From assembly GCA_036782995.1 (NCBI GenBank), contig DAIPXZ010000006.1, forward strand, positions 1 to 64,000: a DNA stretch of 64,000 bases. Direction: 5' to 3'. Numbering within the stretch: position 1 is the stretch's first letter; each line of letters begins with the position of its first letter. Under the pieces are notes generated by a model. It saw only the letters and a program-made list of their open reading frames with translations, had not been told where the DNA came from and searched no databases. A program made the position numbers and the translations under genes. This document shows positions 17,025 through 25,209 of the stretch, piece by piece. Source of the stretch: DAIPXZ01 sp036782995. GTDB taxonomy: Bacteria; Bacillota; Clostridia; Saccharofermentanales; Saccharofermentanaceae.

Positions 17025-17048
17025 CTTTACCATCTAATGCAACGGCTT

Positions 17049-18443
17049 TTATTTTGCCGTCTTCTTTTCTGTGTCCGGGATAATGAGATTCATGATAATA
17101 CCGACTACAGTTGCAATGGCCAATGGCGAAATTTCAACGCCCTTTATCATAATCTTCAATGTGTTGATTCCAGTGATATCTCCTGCGAGGCTCATTGAAC
17201 CGAGGCCTAAGCCGATGGAGAGGATAACGGAAACAACCATTAAATTCTTAGCGTTAGAAAAGTCTACTTTGCCGTCAACCAAGGCGCGAAGTCCAGAGGC
17301 GGAAATCATGCCGAAGAGAACGATAGAAGCACCGCCGATTACTGCCGACGGAATAGTAGCGATGGCTTGACCAAATATGGAGAAGCATCCAAAGAATACT
17401 GCAAAGCATGCTGCCAAGAAGATGTTGGCGGGGTTGTAGTTTTTGGTGATTGCGAGAACTGCCGTGTTTTCACCATAGGTGGTGTTTGCAGGTCCGCCCA
17501 TTGCACCGGCGACCATGGTTGCAACACCGTCACCGAGAAGCGTTTTGTTTACGCCAGGATCAACCATGAAGTCTTTCTCGCAAACTGTGCTGTTCGCACT
17601 GATATCGCCTAAGTGCTCCATGAAAGTAACGATTGCAATCGGGACAATGGCGATGATGGCAGATGCATCAAATCTCATGTCACCGTAGAAGCCGAATGTG
17701 TTTTTGAATTGATCAGGCTGGAAAATTACGAATTGCTTCGCATCCCAAGCAGCTTTCAATCCATCAAAGTTTACGATGCCAATGCAAAGCGCATAGACAT
17801 ATCCAACAACGAAGCCAAGCAATATCGGGATAACCTTCAGGAAGCTCTTCGGCTTCGCAAAAGCATTCACGAGGATAATGGTAAGGGCTGTGATGCCTGC
17901 AGTTGTCCATTGCTGCCATGCACCGGAGCCTGTGCCCCATGCCCCGAAGTTTTCTGCGCCGGCAGCATAATTACCGATGATGTTGTTCCAGAATGTTTTT
18001 GGTACCAAAATCATACCGATAACGATAATAACTGGTCCGACAACAATCGGAGGGAAGAGCTTCTTGATTTTTTCAACTCCGACCGCTTTAATGACGAACG
18101 AAAAAATGACGTATACCAGACCGGCTAACATGATAGCGACTGATGTACGTCCCATTGCTTTGTTCCAGGTATCGGAACCGATGGCTCCTGCGCCGCCCCC
18201 GACACATGAGCATAATGCAGGCAAGAATGCAAAACTGCTGCCCAAGAAAACCGGAACCTTCTTCTGTGTAATGAAATAGAACATGATTGTGCCGATACCT
18301 GCAGAAAGCAGTGCGACATTGATACTCATGTTTGCCAAAATCGGAACTAAAACAGTGGCTCCGAACATCGCGAACATGTGCTGGAAGCTAAGGACAACAT
18401 CCTTGCCAGTATAACCCAGCTTCGGGCTCTTCGACTTCTCCAT
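17049..18443 (-). CDS. Uracil/xanthine permease (NCS2 family)
   Basis: A 464-residue membrane transporter of the nucleobase-cation symporter-2 family, most like UraA/PyrP uracil permeases. It starts with SFQHMFAMFGATVLVP, in which the histidine is the conserved family residue. FMEHLGDISAN near residue 285 and TTYGENTAVLAITK near 335 carry the two acidic residues used in substrate and proton binding. About 12-14 hydrophobic segments fit the 14-helix fold. The ATG at 18443 follows GGAGG. It imports uracil with protons and fits the deoxynucleoside salvage genes at 55792-58118. The 5' region (18444-18658) shows no clear PyrR or purine leader; it contains a small hairpin near 18469 and a palindromic element at 18586-18609. 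Confidence 0.9.
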   Translation of the reverse strand: MEKSKSPKLGYTGKDVVLSFQHMFAMFGATVLVPILANMSINVALLSAGIGTIMFYFITQKKVPVFLGSSFAFLPALCSCVGGGAGAIGSDTWNKAMGRTSVAIMLAGLVYVIFSFVIKAVGVEKIKKLFPPIVVGPVIIVIGMILVPKTFWNNIIGNYAAGAENFGAWGTGSGAWQQWTTAGITALTIILVNAFAKPKSFLKVIPILLGFVVGYVYALCIGIVNFDGLKAAWDAKQFVIFQPDQFKNTFGFYGDMRFDASAIIAIVPIAIVTFMEHLGDISANSTVCEKDFMVDPGVNKTLLGDGVATMVAGAMGGPANTTYGENTAVLAITKNYNPANIFLAACFAVFFGCFSIFGQAIATIPSAVIGGASIVLFGMISASGLRALVDGKVDFSNAKNLMVVSVILSIGLGLGSMSLAGDITGINTLKIMIKGVEISPLAIATVVGIIMNLIIPDTEKKTAK

Positions 18444-18585
18444 AAATTCCTCCTCGTGATTGTTTATATGTTGACGGAAATCAACACTATGATGTTATTC
18501 TATCATCAAATAAGTAAAGCAAAATAACGTATTCTTTGAGATTTTCACAAAGAAAGACATTTCTAACACTAATGCGATAAAATGT

Positions 18586-18609
18586 GATAGAAAACAGTTT
18601 ACTGTTATC
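18586..18609. repeat. Palindromic element, copy 1
   Basis: GATAGAAAACAGT-TT-ACTGT-TATC: ACAGT/ACTGT and GATA/TATC arms form a nested inverted repeat. A nearly identical copy lies at 38818-38842. It lies between the divergent uracil permease and LTA-synthase-like genes, so it could be an operator. Confidence 0.5.
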
Positions 18610-18663
18610 CCTTTTGTCCAGAATAAAGGAGCCGCGAGCAAGGGTTCGGAAAGAGTAAATGAA

Positions 18664-20691
18664 TTGAATAAGGAACAGAAGAAAGATTTTTCGTGGGATT
18701 CGTTACCAATGAATATTGTAGCGCTTCTTTGGCTTCCATTTGTATTATTTTTGTCCGAGTGGATGATGGCATCGATGCTTGATTACAAGATGACGTTTGA
18801 CGGGGTGATGTTGATTCTCTCGTTTGGCACTTTTTTGTCAGCGCTTATCTTTGCGGTACCGTATCGCAGATTCCGCGTAATTTCTATCGGCGCGATTACC
18901 ATAGTATCGATGGTTATATATATCGCTCAATATATCTATTGCCACATTTTTGGGACGATTTTTATTTTGGCGTCGATGCAAGCAACGGGTGCGGCGGTTG
19001 AATACAGTGAAGTGGTTTTGGCCGCGGTGAAAAAGTCGTGGTGGGGTATTCTTTTGATTATTGTGCCGTCGATTGTTTATTGGATTTGGGTACGTAAGGC
19101 GGTGCGCGAACTACCGAAGAAGGCTCGCTACCCGATCGCTTGTACAGCGGCATTTTTTGTTATTACTCTCGCAGGTATGGGCGCTATTTTGACGGACAAC
19201 AAGGATGCGATGAGTCCACGACGACTCTATCTTTGTGAATTTGCACAGGAGCAATCGCTACAACAGTTTGGGCTATTGCCAACGATGGGACTGGATTTTC
19301 GATTTAATGTTTTACATTTGAGTGTCAATGAAAAGGTAAATGTCGATGTGAGTGATATTCAGGTAGTGGATGCTTTTATCACGACGTCACCTTCGCAGGC
19401 ACCTGGTTCTTCGTACATCCCGTGGACGGGGGCGACCGCAGAGCCGACACCGGAGCCGGTTTACGAGGCAAATGTTTTGCCCATAGAATTTGACTTAGAT
19501 GAAGAAAATTCGACCTATCAGGATATGAATGCATTTTTCTCGGAACGTGAGCCGACGACGCAGAACGCTTATACGGGAATGTTTGAGGGAAAGAACCTGA
19601 TTCTTATTACGGCGGAAGGGTTTTGCGGGTTTGCCATTGATGAAAATCTGACGCCGACACTCTATAAACTGAAAACCGAGGGATTTTCATTCACGAACTT
19701 CTACACACCGGTCTGGTACGTAAGCACATCTGACGGCGAATTCGTTGAGACAACAGGTCTTATTCCGAAGTCCGGTGTCTGGAGCTATACGGAAATAGCG
19801 GATAACTACATGCCCTTCGCGTTTGGCAATCAGTTCCGTGAGCTCGGCTATTCGACCTATGCTTATCACAACCACACTTATACATATTATAACCGAGACC
19901 GCTCGCACCCCAATATGGGTTACGATTATAAGGGTATCGGCAATGGACTCGATATCGCACAGACCTGGCCGGAATCGGATCTTGAAATGATTGAAGTCAC
20001 CGCGCCCGAATACATCGGAAATGGTCCTTTTCACGTTTACTATATGACCGTGAGCGGCCATTTGCAGTACAACTTCGGCGGGAACTTCATTGCTGCGAAA
20101 AACCGAGAATATGTCGAAGATCTCGATTGCTCGACTTCTGTTCAAGCCTATTACGCTTGCCAAATGGAGCTTGATTTTGCTCTTGCCGAGCTTCTCGAAC
20201 AGCTCGAAGCTGCCGGCGAGCTCGAAAACACCGTTATTGCATTAAGCGGCGACCACTACCCTTACGGTCTCGAAGAAGAGGCTTTTGAAGAATTGGCGGG
20301 TAAAGAATTATCGCTCCCGTTCTCTATGTTCGAAAGTGATTTCATTCTCTGGTGCGGCGATATGGAAGAGCCCATCGTTGTTGACGAATATTGTTCGTCT
20401 CTGGATATTGCTCCGACGTTGTCGAATCTTTTTGGATTGCCATATGATTCGAGACTCTATATCGGCACAGATATCTTTGCACCCGAACCCAATTACGTTA
20501 TCTTCAACGACCGTAGCTTCATCAATGACCGCATTATGTATGACGCACGTACGCGTACCGTCACGCGTCTCGTCGACGAGGAAGTGAGCGATGCATATAT
20601 TGAGCAAAAGATTGAATACGTGAATAATCTTTTCAAGTATTCCGGACTCATCATTGAGAAAGATTACTATCGATATTTGTTTGAGAACTAG
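18664..20691 (+). CDS. LTA synthase family (sulfatase-fold) membrane enzyme
   Basis: A 675-residue membrane protein with about five N-terminal helices (residues 16-185) and an extracellular alkaline-phosphatase-like domain (about 295-640). The domain has the first metal motif ILITAEGFCG near 319, the nucleophile threonine at about 355 in STSDGEF, SGHLQYN near 465, and GDHYPYG near 533. LtaS-type enzymes transfer glycerol-phosphate from phosphatidylglycerol onto a growing polymer. The exact product here (lipoteichoic acid, primer or another phosphoglycerol decoration) cannot be told. The start is TTG 18664, nested just after a two-codon ATG-AAT-TGA at 18659; no other start precedes the first membrane helix. 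A second family member is at 58303. Confidence 0.88.
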   Translation: MNKEQKKDFSWDSLPMNIVALLWLPFVLFLSEWMMASMLDYKMTFDGVMLILSFGTFLSALIFAVPYRRFRVISIGAITIVSMVIYIAQYIYCHIFGTIFILASMQATGAAVEYSEVVLAAVKKSWWGILLIIVPSIVYWIWVRKAVRELPKKARYPIACTAAFFVITLAGMGAILTDNKDAMSPRRLYLCEFAQEQSLQQFGLLPTMGLDFRFNVLHLSVNEKVNVDVSDIQVVDAFITTSPSQAPGSSYIPWTGATAEPTPEPVYEANVLPIEFDLDEENSTYQDMNAFFSEREPTTQNAYTGMFEGKNLILITAEGFCGFAIDENLTPTLYKLKTEGFSFTNFYTPVWYVSTSDGEFVETTGLIPKSGVWSYTEIADNYMPFAFGNQFRELGYSTYAYHNHTYTYYNRDRSHPNMGYDYKGIGNGLDIAQTWPESDLEMIEVTAPEYIGNGPFHVYYMTVSGHLQYNFGGNFIAAKNREYVEDLDCSTSVQAYYACQMELDFALAELLEQLEAAGELENTVIALSGDHYPYGLEEEAFEELAGKELSLPFSMFESDFILWCGDMEEPIVVDEYCSSLDIAPTLSNLFGLPYDSRLYIGTDIFAPEPNYVIFNDRSFINDRIMYDARTRTVTRLVDEEVSDAYIEQKIEYVNNLFKYSGLIIEKDYYRYLFEN

Positions 20692-20709
20692 GAAAGAAGA
20701 ACGAATGAA

Positions 20710-20737
20710 AAATAGGTGGGGTTATCCCCACCTATTT
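20710..20737. terminator. Bidirectional terminator
   Basis: AAATAGGTGGGG and CCCCACCTATTT form a perfect 12-bp stem with a 4-base loop, between convergent genes. Confidence 0.9.
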
Positions 20738-20778
20738 GTTTTCATAATATCAGCGAAGTGAAGTCAAGTGCTTGTGCA

Positions 20779-21771
20779 TTAGCAGATGCAATTGCGCCCC
20801 TTCTCCTTTGCTTCGTACAAGTGCGTGTCAGCTTCCTGAACAATTTCTGTCGAGTCAAGCTGGTGATTGTAGGATGCGATGCCGAAGCTCATGGTTATTT
20901 TCAGGTTGACGTTTTCGTGAGAGAACGGGGTGGACTCAATGCGGTTGCGGAGACGCTCGGCGAGGAGCTTTGCTCCGGCATTGTTGGTATCGGGAAGGAT
21001 GATAGCAAATTCATCTCCACCATAGCGGAAGACGTCATCCGATGCTCGGGTGTTCTCTTGAAGGAGCTTAGCGATGTGACGGATAGCGGCGTCGCCGATT
21101 ACGTGACCATAGGTGTCGTTGATGGTTTTAAATTCGTCGATATCGGCGAGTATGATGCTGAATCCAGAGTCGTACCCACGCCCGCATACACGAGAGAAGA
21201 TGCGCATGGTTTTCTTTAGAATGTCGTAGAAGTGTCTGCGATTATAGAGACCGGAAAGCTCGTCAATGATGGAGATTTGGATGAGCTTCTGGTTTAAGGT
21301 TTCGTATTTGTGATTGAGGTCGGCCAGTTCGGATTCGGCGAGCTTCTGCTCGGTGATATTTTTGGATACACCCCAGATGCCGATGATCTCATTGTTTTGA
21401 TTGCGGAGGGGGTATTTGGAGGTTGAGTAGCAATGGATTTCGCCAGTTGGTTTGCCGTTGGACATGATTTCGGTAACCTCGATGCTGTTTAGCATTGGGA
21501 TTCCGGTTTCCATGATGCGGACTTCTTCGGCACGTGTTTTAGCAGCGATGGCTTCGGGGAAGAAGTCAGCGTCAGATTTTCCGATGATGTCTTCCGCGTG
21601 GTCGTAGCCGAAATGGTTCGCATGACCGGTACTGCTCAGGACGAAGCGAGAATCCTTATCCTTGAAGTAAATGTCGTCGTTGGATTCTTTAAGAAGTGTC
21701 CGAAACAGGTAGTTGTCCGAAAGCATCAATGGATTGTCAATGTTGTTTAGAAAATCATTTGTCATTTGCAT
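20779..21771 (-). CDS. PAS-GGDEF diguanylate cyclase
   Basis: A 330-residue signalling protein without membrane helices. The PAS domain (about residues 25-140) has IYFKDKDSRF and WGVSKNITEQK, the usual PAC ending. A short coiled linker is followed by a GGDEF domain (about 165-330) with an intact RYGGDEF active site. RASD lies exactly five residues before it, matching the inhibitory I-site. It should make c-di-GMP from GTP under control of the PAS ligand. GGAGG serves ATG 21771 (3-base gap) or ATG 21765 (9-base gap); the second may be the true start. It is 26 bases downstream of the tail-anchored protein gene and closely related to the protein at 37864. Confidence 0.9.
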   Translation of the reverse strand: MQMTNDFLNNIDNPLMLSDNYLFRTLLKESNDDIYFKDKDSRFVLSSTGHANHFGYDHAEDIIGKSDADFFPEAIAAKTRAEEVRIMETGIPMLNSIEVTEIMSNGKPTGEIHCYSTSKYPLRNQNNEIIGIWGVSKNITEQKLAESELADLNHKYETLNQKLIQISIIDELSGLYNRRHFYDILKKTMRIFSRVCGRGYDSGFSIILADIDEFKTINDTYGHVIGDAAIRHIAKLLQENTRASDDVFRYGGDEFAIILPDTNNAGAKLLAERLRNRIESTPFSHENVNLKITMSFGIASYNHQLDSTEIVQEADTHLYEAKEKGRNCIC

Positions 21772-21797
21772 CGTCCTCCGATACATACGATATGTGA

Positions 21798-22427
21798 TTA
21801 AGAGAAGATCCAGGCGATGATGAGACATACGGAAAGTATGGCAAAAATTCCCATCATGATAAAAATAAACTTCTGCGTATCATTTTCGTCGTACATGGCA
21901 GGGAGAATGCTTTGGATGAAGTCGTAATATCGGCGGTACCATTTGGTAACAGTGGCAGCAAAGCGCTTCGCTGTAATTACGACCTTTTGCCATATCGTCA
22001 TGCCTTCTTTGTAGGCAAGAGAGTCATCTTCGTCTTCGTCGGTTGATGACAAAATTGAAGAAGATTCTGTGACGGTGGCGTCGATTGTTGAGGCAGGGGC
22101 ATCGGCGGAGTCCGTCGGTGCTTCGGCAGCAGTGGCTGCCATGCCGGTGACCGGTGCAACGACAACGGATTCGTCAGATGAACAATCCGGTGTGGAAGCG
22201 AGGTCGAGTGGGGAGGCTGATGTACCCCGCGGAAGAAAAACCGGTCCTGTAACTACCGGAGTTTCTTCTTTTTCTCGGTCAATCACACTCTGTACCTTCC
22301 ATGCAGGGGTGGCGGGTGAGATGACCTGTTCGATTACATCGGAGTCATCGTCATCATTTCCAATCCCTTCGTAAGAAATCGGAACCTGTTCCTTCTCACG
22401 ATTGGACCTATTTGATGAATGACGCAT
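21798..22427 (-). CDS. Acidic protein with C-terminal membrane anchor, unknown function
   Basis: A 209-residue protein that I do not recognise. Residues 1-135 are low-complexity: a basic start (MRHSSNRSNREK), an acidic patch (GNDDDDSD), then an Ala/Ser/Thr/Pro/Asp stretch. Residues of about 140-180 contain a basic amphipathic segment (KRFAATVTKWYRRYYDF). The last 22 residues form one membrane helix (IFIMMGIFAILSVCLIIAWIF). The ATG follows GGGAGG. It is probably co-transcribed with the PAS-GGDEF gene. The topology suggests a cytoplasmic tail-anchored protein; a role as scaffold or partner of the cyclase is only a guess from context. Confidence 0.7.
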   Translation of the reverse strand: MRHSSNRSNREKEQVPISYEGIGNDDDDSDVIEQVISPATPAWKVQSVIDREKEETPVVTGPVFLPRGTSASPLDLASTPDCSSDESVVVAPVTGMAATAAEAPTDSADAPASTIDATVTESSSILSSTDEDEDDSLAYKEGMTIWQKVVITAKRFAATVTKWYRRYYDFIQSILPAMYDENDTQKFIFIMMGIFAILSVCLIIAWIFS

Positions 22428-22595
22428 GATCTTCCTCCCAGTGCATTTCCCAGAGTCTATGTACAGTATAACATGGTTTCGTGAAAGAATGCTTAAAATT
22501 GTGTGTCTTTTCATATCACGACGCTTGTGTTGGGGGTATTGCGACCCTACAAAATAAGTTATAATGATGCTTAGCTTGAACTTGGGGGACATACG

Positions 22596-23741
22596 ATGAA
22601 TCGAATATTTTTCGGACTTGACGCTCTTTATTATTGGGCGGATGACGCTGTGAACAGCAAGAGACTCAAATCTCTAGGAAATATCATTATTTCTGATAAT
22701 GAGGCACTGGATAAGGTCGCGGAGGCTTCTGCTGACCAAGATATTATGATTGACCCAGATGTGAGAGAGCTTTTGGAGTCTCTTCGGGATAGCGGTTACA
22801 GTATTTGTCTTTGCGACAGTGCCCCCATGGTTTCTTCTCGTTCGATTTTACGAAAACTCAATCTCATTGAAATGTTTGATGAAGTTTGCTGCGCGAAGAC
22901 GCCACAGACGACGGCGAAGGCATTGAAAAAATGGCGTACAGCGGATGATTTTTGCATGGTAGTCGGTGACTCGGAGATTCTGATTGAAGGCGCAAGACTA
23001 TGTCAGATGCCTTCCATCGCTTATGGTGCTTCTTGGAAGGACCGCGCGGAAACCGCTTTTGCGATTGCACGTTACCCTCTTGAGATTGAAGATCAGGTTA
23101 ACATGTGCGTGATGGTTCACGAAGTAGTGAAGAAGGCACTTTTAAAGAAGACCCGCATTTTGGGCATTGACGGCATTGATTTTGCAGGTAAAAAGATTTT
23201 TGCGAACAAGGTAGAGAAGTATTTAGGATTGATTGGCATGAAGTCGACGATTATCAATTTGGAAGATTTCCATCGTTCAGTCGAAGTCAGCTATCGCGGC
23301 GAGGATCCAGTCGAGGCGTATTACTTTAATGGATACAATAACGAGAAGCTTATCAAGGAGATTCTCGATCCGTTCTTAGCAAATGGATCGCTCGATGTCG
23401 AACTCTATTGTGTTGATGGAACTGATAATCAGTTTAATAAGGAACGCATTTATCAGCTTGATAAGGGATCAATGATGATTGTTCTCGGCACGATGATGTT
23501 CCGTGAGCCGCTGCTTTCGTTTTTTGACACGAAAATCTACATGCGTGTGGATTATCGCGAAGCGGAGCATCGTGCTTCTTTGATTGAATCGCCGATTTAC
23601 GGCGAGGATCCACTCGAGGTGTATCGCACGAAAAATATCCCAGCGCAAAAGATGTATGTGCAAAAGCACGATCCATTTATCAAAAGTGATTTCGTTATTG
23701 ATAATTCTAATTATCATCGTCCATTTTTTATGGAGCAATAG
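22596..23741 (+). CDS. HAD-like domain fused to a uridine-kinase-like P-loop domain
   Basis: A 381-residue cytoplasmic fusion. Residues 1-165 follow the HAD (beta-phosphoglucomutase-like) pattern: motif I at IFFGLDALY, a serine in ICLCDSAP, lysine in CCAKTP and the acidic GDSEILIEG. Motif I has DAL rather than DxD, so the second catalytic aspartate is missing. Residues of about 185-381 match the uridine kinase/NK family: P-loop GIDGIDFAGKK, EDFHRS (like the uridine kinase DDFY motif), and a C-terminal DYREAEHR segment. The P-loop has Lys where Ser/Thr is expected. It may be a nucleoside or sugar kinase-phosphatase or a degenerate regulatory protein. GGGGGAC precedes the ATG, and TATAAT lies at 22560-22565. 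Confidence 0.75.
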   Translation: MNRIFFGLDALYYWADDAVNSKRLKSLGNIIISDNEALDKVAEASADQDIMIDPDVRELLESLRDSGYSICLCDSAPMVSSRSILRKLNLIEMFDEVCCAKTPQTTAKALKKWRTADDFCMVVGDSEILIEGARLCQMPSIAYGASWKDRAETAFAIARYPLEIEDQVNMCVMVHEVVKKALLKKTRILGIDGIDFAGKKIFANKVEKYLGLIGMKSTIINLEDFHRSVEVSYRGEDPVEAYYFNGYNNEKLIKEILDPFLANGSLDVELYCVDGTDNQFNKERIYQLDKGSMMIVLGTMMFREPLLSFFDTKIYMRVDYREAEHRASLIESPIYGEDPLEVYRTKNIPAQKMYVQKHDPFIKSDFVIDNSNYHRPFFMEQ

Positions 23742-23829
23742 CCTTTTTTATTCGTTAACTTGGGTTTATAATATTATCACCTCGATGAGAACCGCGGCAG
23801 ATTTTTCCAAGAGAGGATAATGGGGGCAA

Positions 23830-25068
23830 ATGAAAAAAGCGTTAATTATTGGTTGTGGCAAAGTGGCTCGCGTGGCCGTTCCGATTATCGGCAATAACCC
23901 GAATTTCTTTCGTGAGATTTGCCTATCAAGCCGCACGAAGGCGAAGTGCGACGAGTATAAAGCAAAATACAGCAGTGATTCCTTGAAGGTCATTACTGCA
24001 TATGTAGATGTTCGAAACACGGAAAAGACGACGTTGATGGTTCGAATTTTCAAGCCTGATGTTGTTATTAATCTTGCCCCTTCCCACCTTAATTTAAACA
24101 TTATGGAATTATGCCTCCAGACCCGTGCGAATTACGTTGATGCGTCAATGTATTATCCTCGCGGTTCTGCGATTTGCGGACTGGCCGAACAGAAGGCACT
24201 GAATGAGCGTTTTGTAAATATGGGTCTTACCGCAATTACCGGATGCGGCTTTAATCCGGGTGTTACCGGTGTTTTCACGCAATATGCGAAGACGAAGCTT
24301 TTCGATTCGATTTCTTCGCTTGATGTGATTGATGTGAATGCTGGCACGAACGCGCATCCTTATTTAATGAATTCTCCGATTATTACGAATATCCGACAGA
24401 TTACGTCTGAGGGAAGATATTGGGAAAAAGGTGCTTTTGTAAAGACGGCACCGATTTCTGTGAAGGCGAAGTATGTGTTTCCGGAGGTGGGTCGCAGAAG
24501 CCTTTATCTCCTAGACCATGAGGTTTTGGATTCTTTTGCTCAGGAGATGCCGGACATAGAGACGATTCGTTTCTTCTCATCATTTAAGAGACCATTCCTG
24601 TATATGGTTAAGACGCTTGAGACGGCTGGCATGACATCGACTGAATTAATAGATATTGATGGACAACAAATTTCGCCTCTCGCATTCCTGACTGAGGTCA
24701 TGCCGCAGCAAGAGGATTTGGCAGCAACGGCAAAGGGACGTACCGGTATCGGATGCGTATTCCGTGGCATGAAGAATGGAAAAGAGAAGACATGTATGCT
24801 CTACAGTACTGCCGACCACTCGGAGTGCTATGAGAAATATGGTGCATCCGCGAATGATTATATGGCGGCAGTCCCTGTGGTTGTCGGTGCTATCATGATT
24901 CTGAGTGAGAACTGGAATAAGCGCGGTGTGCATACGGTTGCAGATTTTGATCCGGAGCCTTTCCTCGAAGAATTGAAGAACCAAGGTCTCGAATATAAGC
25001 TTGTAGAGAAAGCGAACATTGTAGATGCTATCTCTGATTTAGCAGAGGACGAAGAGGACGAAGAGTAA
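23830..25068 (+). CDS. Carboxynorspermidine dehydrogenase-like saccharopine dehydrogenase family protein
   Basis: A 412-residue NAD(P)-dependent oxidoreductase. The N-terminal Rossmann fold has LIIGCGKVARVAVP at residues 5-18. The catalytic region has the family text NLAPSHLNLNIM, NYVDASMY, TGCGFNPGVTGVF near 138-150 and NAHPYLMNSP. This pattern and the length fit carboxynorspermidine/carboxyspermidine dehydrogenase (CASDH), which condenses aspartate semialdehyde with a diamine in the alternative polyamine pathway, rather than lysine-pathway saccharopine dehydrogenase. The partner decarboxylase NspC is not in the window. The C-terminus is strongly acidic (EDEEDEE). It is a single gene with a GAGAGGATAATGGGGG ribosome region before the ATG. 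Confidence 0.82.
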   Translation: MKKALIIGCGKVARVAVPIIGNNPNFFREICLSSRTKAKCDEYKAKYSSDSLKVITAYVDVRNTEKTTLMVRIFKPDVVINLAPSHLNLNIMELCLQTRANYVDASMYYPRGSAICGLAEQKALNERFVNMGLTAITGCGFNPGVTGVFTQYAKTKLFDSISSLDVIDVNAGTNAHPYLMNSPIITNIRQITSEGRYWEKGAFVKTAPISVKAKYVFPEVGRRSLYLLDHEVLDSFAQEMPDIETIRFFSSFKRPFLYMVKTLETAGMTSTELIDIDGQQISPLAFLTEVMPQQEDLAATAKGRTGIGCVFRGMKNGKEKTCMLYSTADHSECYEKYGASANDYMAAVPVVVGAIMILSENWNKRGVHTVADFDPEPFLEELKNQGLEYKLVEKANIVDAISDLAEDEEDEE

Positions 25069-25209
25069 TCTACGGGCTTTTCGAATATTTGTAGTAAAAA
25101 TCGCTTGTTTTTGGTCATTTTATTATGGACAGCTTTGTATTGCATAAATTATTGATGGTTGATTCAACAAAGAAATCTAACCTATACAATTATGAAGAGG
25201 AGTGAACCT

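Noticed and set aside
18444..18658. A purine riboswitch or PyrR attenuator before the uracil permease
   Set aside because: No purine-aptamer core words and no terminator/antiterminator pair were found on the minus strand in this region.
20716..21219. A 167-codon plus-strand frame opposite the PAS-GGDEF gene
   Set aside because: It is antisense to an intact GGDEF domain and has no start site of its own.
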